Positions 62,476-64,000 of a stretch of DNA of 64,000 bases are shown one piece after another. Location of the stretch: NCBI RefSeq assembly GCF_001544555.2, contig NZ_FCOK02000008.1, forward strand, positions 62,001 through 126,000, given 5' to 3'. This DNA comes from Caballeronia udeis. Its GTDB lineage: Bacteria > Pseudomonadota > Gammaproteobacteria > Burkholderiales > Burkholderiaceae. The notes under the pieces were generated by a model. The model was not told the DNA's origin. It was given only the letters and a program-made list of their open reading frames with translations, and did no database searches. The position numbers and the translations under genes are program-made. Position 1 is the stretch's first letter. Each line of letters starts with the position of its first letter.

Positions 62476-64000
62476 ATGGGCGCAAAAGGACCGTTGGCCG
62501 TTGTCAATGCATCCGAGTGGATCCGGCGCACGGCGCTGACACTCAGTTCGCGAAGCGCGAGCACACGCCGGGTCGATGCCGCGTACACCGCTTGGTGCAC
62601 GGCGCGCTTCGACCCGCTCAAGGCCGCCACCCTGCGCGACGCGCTCGACGACTACCTGGCTGAGAAAGGCGGTAGCTGGTCCCGGGTACCGCGCAACACC
62701 GAAAGCGGCGGCCTCATGGAATACGTGTTCCGGGAGGCAACAAACGTTGCGCCGCCCCGGCCGTCGGCAGCAGCCGCACGCAGCCAGATCCAGACGTTTG
62801 ATATCCCGCACTCGCGCTACGGTGTGCTCTACCTGCTGGGCAATCTCGACATCGACATGAACTGCTTCACCGTCGCCATGGAGGGCGTGGCTGCCGTGGG
62901 CGGCGCGGTCGGATCCGGCTTAGCTACGAACATGCAGCATCTGAACAGCGCCACACAGTCCGTTCGGCATGTCGATCTGGCAGGACACCAGGTGTCTGCG
63001 CGGGCGCTCGCCATGGGCGCCTCGACGGCCGCCAAAGCGGTGCCCAAAGTGGCCAAGACAGTCGACGGGACTTTCGGCCTCAGCCAGCCCAACGGCCGCG
63101 ACCGGCTATGGTCGCCGACAGGCACCGTCAGGCCCCGCATGGATAATGCGACAAGCACGCAGGTAAAGTCGAAGGTGACCTGGACCTACCCGACGACCCA
63201 GGCCGGCTTTGAAATGATCAAGGATGATCCGGCTTTATTCCTCAACCCTTGGGTGCTGCCGGCCACCCTGGTCGGCACGGCGTTCGTCACGATCACCGAA
63301 ACCCTCAACAACTTGCGCCGCGAGATAGACAGCGCCGTCACGTGGGCCTTCGAGAAAATCAAGAATGCCTTGCTCGGCACGTCGGCCGGCACATTCAACC
63401 TGGCCGGCAGCGTCGTCCGGTCGCTGATCAAGATCGTCGTCACACAGTGCCTCGCCAGCGCGGCGCCTTTTATTGGTGCGGCCATGGACATTGGCGCGGG
63501 CATTGTCAAGACCTTGCGTGCGGCGGCGGAAAAGGTCGGTGCCTGGCTTCAACGGCGCCGGATCGAGCTGAACCCCGGGCACCCCGAACTGATTGCCGCG
63601 GCGCTGGAGGGCGAAATGGAATCCGGCATTTTCCAGGGTCTGTGGACCACGCTGAAAGGGGTGATTTCCATGGCGCTGAACTCCTTCCTGCCGGGCGCCG
63701 GCAGCCTCGTATCGGCGATTGTCACGGGAGTCGAGTGGCTGGTGAAGTTCACCTTCCGCCTGTGGGAGCAAAGCAAGATCAAGGCGTTTCTCGAGAAGGC
63801 GCGCGAGTTCTACAAGCATGAGCGCGATCTGGCCACCCGCGACCCGGGCCCGCGCGGCCTGGAGTTCCAGCCGAATATGGATCCCACGAGAGGGGGCATC
63901 ATCCATGACCTGGACAAGTTCAAGGCATTTTTCCAGGAAGGTTGCGACGCCAGCCCGCTGATCCCGATGCTCACCCTCAACACCGGAATTTGCGGCAGCC
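62476..64000 (+). CDS. Large unrecognised protein, truncated by the window end
   Basis: An open frame of at least 508 codons (ATG with AGGGGA upstream) runs to the last base without a stop. The product begins MGAKGPLAVVNASEWIRRTA and is soluble for about 130 residues. It then shows Gly/Ala-rich hydrophobic stretches: FTVAMEGVAAVGGAVGSGLA (about 134-153), APFIGAAMDIGAGIVKTL (about 330-347) and SMALNSFLPGAGSLVSAIVT (about 395-415), with amphipathic segments between (WEQSKIKAFLEKAREFYKHE). I know no family for it. Long proteins with such segments include pore-forming or secretion-system effector proteins, but nothing nearby supports that; treat as unknown. Confidence 0.7.
   Translation, partial: MGAKGPLAVVNASEWIRRTALTLSSRSASTRRVDAAYTAWCTARFDPLKAATLRDALDDYLAEKGGSWSRVPRNTESGGLMEYVFREATNVAPPRPSAAAARSQIQTFDIPHSRYGVLYLLGNLDIDMNCFTVAMEGVAAVGGAVGSGLATNMQHLNSATQSVRHVDLAGHQVSARALAMGASTAAKAVPKVAKTVDGTFGLSQPNGRDRLWSPTGTVRPRMDNATSTQVKSKVTWTYPTTQAGFEMIKDDPALFLNPWVLPATLVGTAFVTITETLNNLRREIDSAVTWAFEKIKNALLGTSAGTFNLAGSVVRSLIKIVVTQCLASAAPFIGAAMDIGAGIVKTLRAAAEKVGAWLQRRRIELNPGHPELIAAALEGEMESGIFQGLWTTLKGVISMALNSFLPGAGSLVSAIVTGVEWLVKFTFRLWEQSKIKAFLEKAREFYKHERDLATRDPGPRGLEFQPNMDPTRGGIIHDLDKFKAFFQEGCDASPLIPMLTLNTGICGS

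Overview
The window is high-GC (about 60 to 65 percent) DNA. Its gene repertoire is typical of a soil or plant-associated Burkholderiaceae genome, most likely Paraburkholderia or Caballeronia: many LysR, AraC and IclR regulators, TRAP and amino-acid ABC transporters, a DUF2934 protein, a XapX protein, an HHHH-motif small protein and an adc/bdh/patatin gene trio. The genus is inferred from protein style and gene order; no 16S or other marker is present. I saw no tRNA, rRNA or CRISPR.

Layout. 0-4.2 kb is an accessory, decayed stretch: small hypothetical proteins, a MASE2 fragment next to an EAL phosphodiesterase that lacks its GGDEF domain, a DUF2934 protein and an IS110-type transposase remnant. 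4.2-17.4 kb is a complete minus-strand pelABCDEFG operon for Pel exopolysaccharide synthesis, deacetylation and export, gated by the c-di-GMP receptor PelD. About 1.1 kb without convincing genes precedes pelA. 18.6-21.1 kb holds a periplasmic PRC-barrel protein and a divergent S9 oligopeptidase. 21.2-31.2 kb is a LysR-controlled catabolic operon: split transketolase, SDR, TRAP binding protein, fused TRAP permease, full-length transketolase and a D-2-hydroxyacid dehydrogenase. It has no sugar kinase and I cannot match it to a known pathway; it is the best candidate for an undescribed metabolic system here. 31.2-40 kb carries small enzymes (SnoaL-like, carboxymuconolactone-decarboxylase-like, SDR, quinone-oxidoreductase-like), two LysR and one AraC regulator, a superinfection-immunity-type membrane protein, and a relic made of a LysR start joined to an internally deleted AraC gene.

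40.1-46.2 kb is carbon metabolism: acetoacetate decarboxylase, 3-hydroxybutyrate dehydrogenase, patatin, D-tartrate dehydratase and malic enzyme. 46.3-49.5 kb has an NTF2-like protein, a short orotate phosphoribosyltransferase, a VOC protein and a GH71-like glycosidase. 49.7-50.9 kb contains very small genes, including a 30-residue four-cysteine ORF with its own ribosome-binding site and terminator. At 51.2 kb lies a dCache-GGDEF diguanylate cyclase. 53.6-58.1 kb is a polar amino-acid ABC importer with a flavin amine oxidoreductase and a divergent IclR regulator. 58.2-59.1 kb encodes two envelope proteins. 59.8-62 kb is an ECF sigma/anti-sigma pair facing a decayed metallophosphoesterase (internal deletion) and a frameshifted cupredoxin; matching CGGGAATAAA boxes point outward on each side. 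The window ends inside a large unrecognised ORF with hydrophobic segments.

Working together: the EAL protein and the diguanylate cyclase are plausible, unproven sources of the c-di-GMP turnover that PelD would read. Several loci show decay (MASE2/EAL, IS110, AraC/LysR, metallophosphoesterase/cupredoxin), while the large operons look intact.
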